From: CAVQFO01 sp963711725
Lineage (GTDB): Bacteria; Pseudomonadota; Gammaproteobacteria; Nitrococcales; Aquisalimonadaceae
Length of the DNA stretch: 6,889 nt
Assembly: GCA_963711725.1 (NCBI GenBank)
Contig: CAVQFO010000016.1
Location: 1-6,889, forward strand
Reading direction: 5' to 3'
The first letter of the stretch is position 1; each line of letters begins with the position of its first letter. The notes beneath the pieces were generated by a model. That model made no database searches. It had not been told where the DNA came from and saw only the letters and a program-made list of their open reading frames with translations. A program made the translations under genes and the position numbers. Of this stretch, positions 5,698 through 6,889 are shown piece after piece.

Positions 5698-5952
5698 ATG
5701 GGATTGCCGGAATGCCGTGAGGTTGCCTACCGGCTATCGCGGGCCAAGGAACAGCCATTGACCGTCCGCGAGCGGGTTGAGAACGGCGTTCATTTGTTGT
5801 TTTGCGACCAGTGCCGGCGCTACGCCAAACAGCTGGGTCAGCTGTGGGAGGCGGCCAGTCACGCCGCCGAGGAAATCGAGAATCAATCACTGGATGCCGA
5901 CGCGAAGAAGCGGATCAGTGACGCGTTGGCGCAGGAACGGCGCCAGGAATAG
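5695..5952 (+). CDS. Small soluble zinc-finger anti-sigma factor (zf-HC2/ZAS type)
   Basis: This protein of about 85 residues holds the signature of zinc-binding anti-sigma factors: Cys7 in PECREV, then His33-x3-Cys37-x2-Cys40 in HLLFCDQCRRY. The rest is a charged, helical C-terminal tail. There is no transmembrane segment, so, unlike RsiW/RseA-type regulators, it acts in the cytoplasm. In the ZAS group some members release the sigma factor when their cysteines are oxidised, others respond to metals or partner proteins; the signal here is unknown. Coupling to the preceding ECF gene makes that sigma factor its target. It ends 15 bases before the stop of the convergent TauE-like gene, with no clear terminator between them. 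Confidence 0.88.
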   Translation: MMGLPECREVAYRLSRAKEQPLTVRERVENGVHLLFCDQCRRYAKQLGQLWEAASHAAEEIENQSLDADAKKRISDALAQERRQE

Positions 5953-5967
5953 AAAAAAACCTCACAG

Positions 5968-6702
5968 TTATCCAGATGCCGACATTTCGCTGGTGGCCAT
6001 GCCGCCATGCGGGTGCTGCATGAGAACCATCTTCGCCGGGGAGACCAAGGTCCAGATGCCGAACAGGATGATGGTCGCGCCCGCGATCTTGCGCAGCGCC
6101 GGCTTGCGGCTCCAGGCAGTGAATTTGTGGGCGGCGGCGGTGGCGCCGAACATCGCGGGCAGGGTGCCCATGCCGAAGGCGCTCATCAATGCCGCCCCGT
6201 GCAGCCCGCTGCCGGCCACCGCGGCGGCGGCGAGCATGGTGTAGACCAGTCCGCAGGGCAGCCAGCCCCAGACCAGGCCCAGGCCCAGGGCCTGGGCGGG
6301 ATTGCGCGGGGGCAGCAGTTTGTGGGCCAGCGGCGAGATCAGTTTCCACAGGCGTCCGCCTACGGCCTCGATCTTTCGCAGGCCGCGCCAGTTCAGTGCC
6401 AGTTGCAGGCCGATGCCCAGCATGATGAGGCCGGTGACGGCACGCAGCATGGCCGCCCAGGGGCCGATGTGGAAGGCATCGCCCAGCCAGGTGCCCAGAC
6501 TGCCGACCAGAAAACCGGCGGTGGCGTAGCTGGCAATACGGCCGAGGTTGTAGAGCAGGGAATACGCGATTCCTTGAAGCCCGTTGCGTCGTGGGCCGCT
6601 CATGCCCACCGCGCCGGCGATGCCCCCGCACATGCCCAGGCAGTGGCCGCTGCCCATGAGGCCGGCGGTGAGGGCGGCGATGAGGGTGAGTTCACCGGTC
6701 AT
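5968..6702 (-). CDS. TauE/SafE family (UreH_2-type) membrane protein, probable metal-related role in respiratory enzyme maturation
   Basis: This 244-residue membrane protein has about six or seven hydrophobic helices in two halves. The first helix carries GHCLGMCGG (19-27), and the second half begins with WLPCGLVYTML (147-157). YNLGRIASYATAG (51-63) is also typical of this group. These Cys/His/Met motifs in membrane helices distinguish the UreH_2-type proteins often annotated as sulfite exporter TauE/SafE. In many gammaproteobacteria such a gene follows the cbb3 oxidase maturation genes (ccoGHIS), and a role in copper or heavy-metal handling is suspected, not proven. The C-terminal tail contains MQHPHGGM, possibly also metal-binding. 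The ribosome site (GAAGG, nine bases before ATG) is modest. The upstream neighbour would lie beyond the right edge, after a repeat block. The function is inferred; the family is clear. Confidence 0.85.
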   Translation of the reverse strand: MTGELTLIAALTAGLMGSGHCLGMCGGIAGAVGMSGPRRNGLQGIAYSLLYNLGRIASYATAGFLVGSLGTWLGDAFHIGPWAAMLRAVTGLIMLGIGLQLALNWRGLRKIEAVGGRLWKLISPLAHKLLPPRNPAQALGLGLVWGWLPCGLVYTMLAAAAVAGSGLHGAALMSAFGMGTLPAMFGATAAAHKFTAWSRKPALRKIAGATIILFGIWTLVSPAKMVLMQHPHGGMATSEMSASG

Positions 6703-6731
6703 GGGTGGTGGCCTTCGGTCGATTGGTCGAT

Positions 6732-6841
6732 CCCCCTCTCCCCCAGCCCCTCTCCCCCTAGGGGGAGAGGGGGGCTAACGGCCACCGCTCGGTCAGCACG
6801 CCCCCTCTCCCCTGGTGGGAGAGGGGAACGGGGAGAGGGGG
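6732..6841. repeat. Cluster of CCCCTCTCCCC / GGGGAGAGGGG inverted repeats
   Basis: Six copies of a C-rich 11-13-base unit or its complement are present: forward at 6732-6744, forward 6747-6758, reverse 6761-6772, forward 6801-6812, reverse 6817-6827 and reverse 6830-6841. 6747-6772 is a perfect 26-bp palindrome; 6802-6811 and 6817-6826 form a 10-bp stem with a five-base loop; 6801-6812 also pairs perfectly with 6830-6841. The order (forward, forward, reverse, forward, reverse, reverse) is symmetrical about its centre. Similar CCCTCTCC-type palindromes occur as dispersed intergenic repeats in many proteobacteria. Lying upstream of the TauE-like gene, it could also act as a transcription barrier. 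It has no T-run. Confidence 0.85.
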
Positions 6842-6848
6842 AGTCGAT

Positions 6849-6889
6849 TCAATCACCACGCCGATTCTCCTCAGGCTCGCCGCCTGACT
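6849..6889 (-). CDS. Possible C-terminal tail of a gene entering from the right edge
   Basis: On the - strand the last 41 bases can be read as SGGEPEENRRGD followed by TGA (complement of 6849-6851). The hydrophilic tail, short distance and orientation would suit a gene upstream of the TauE-like gene, for example a cytochrome oxidase maturation gene. Twelve residues are far too few to identify it, and a non-coding edge is equally possible. Confidence 0.22.
   Translation of the reverse strand, partial: SGGEPEENRRGD

Noticed and set aside
6732..6841. CRISPR array
   Set aside because: The repeats are short, in both orientations and unevenly spaced, without unique spacers of constant size.

Overview
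The window is GC-rich, densely packed proteobacterial DNA. A nosF-nosY-nosL cluster and a TauE/SafE-type protein with a GHCLGMCGG motif suggest a denitrifying gamma- (or beta-) proteobacterium. This is inferred from gene content only; no rRNA or other taxonomic marker is present.

Left part, + strand (3-1669): the 3' end of nosF (ABC ATPase), nosY (ABC-2 permease) and nosL (outer-membrane-type copper lipoprotein). Together these deliver copper to nitrous oxide reductase. nosF and nosY overlap and each downstream gene has a good Shine-Dalgarno site. As given, nosY carries a one-base frameshift in a C/T homopolymer tract (1038-1048). The shift merges its reading frame with nosL into a false 470-residue ORF. 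Restoring one base gives a normal 276-residue NosY ending just before nosL.

Middle part, - strand (1767-4949, transcribed right to left): four genes that look like one operon. They encode a degenerate receiver-like protein, a four-helix DUF6789-like membrane protein, a tandem-duplicated HPP-like membrane protein and a patatin-like phospholipase with a DUF3734-type tail. A perfect 14-bp hairpin lies between the second and third genes. Facing away from this operon across a 131-bp intergenic region (4950-5080) is a + strand ECF sigma factor with a small soluble zinc-binding anti-sigma factor (5081-5952). The divergent layout suggests that the sigma factor may control the membrane/lipid operon. 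This is the least familiar part of the window and the best candidate for an undescribed module.

Right part: a - strand TauE/SafE (UreH_2-type) membrane protein, probably linked to metal supply for cytochrome oxidase maturation. It is followed by about 110 bp of C/T- and G/A-rich inverted repeats with a symmetrical arrangement, then possibly the tail of another - strand gene at the edge. There is no stretch over 300 bases without a gene, and I see no RNA gene, CRISPR array or insertion sequence.
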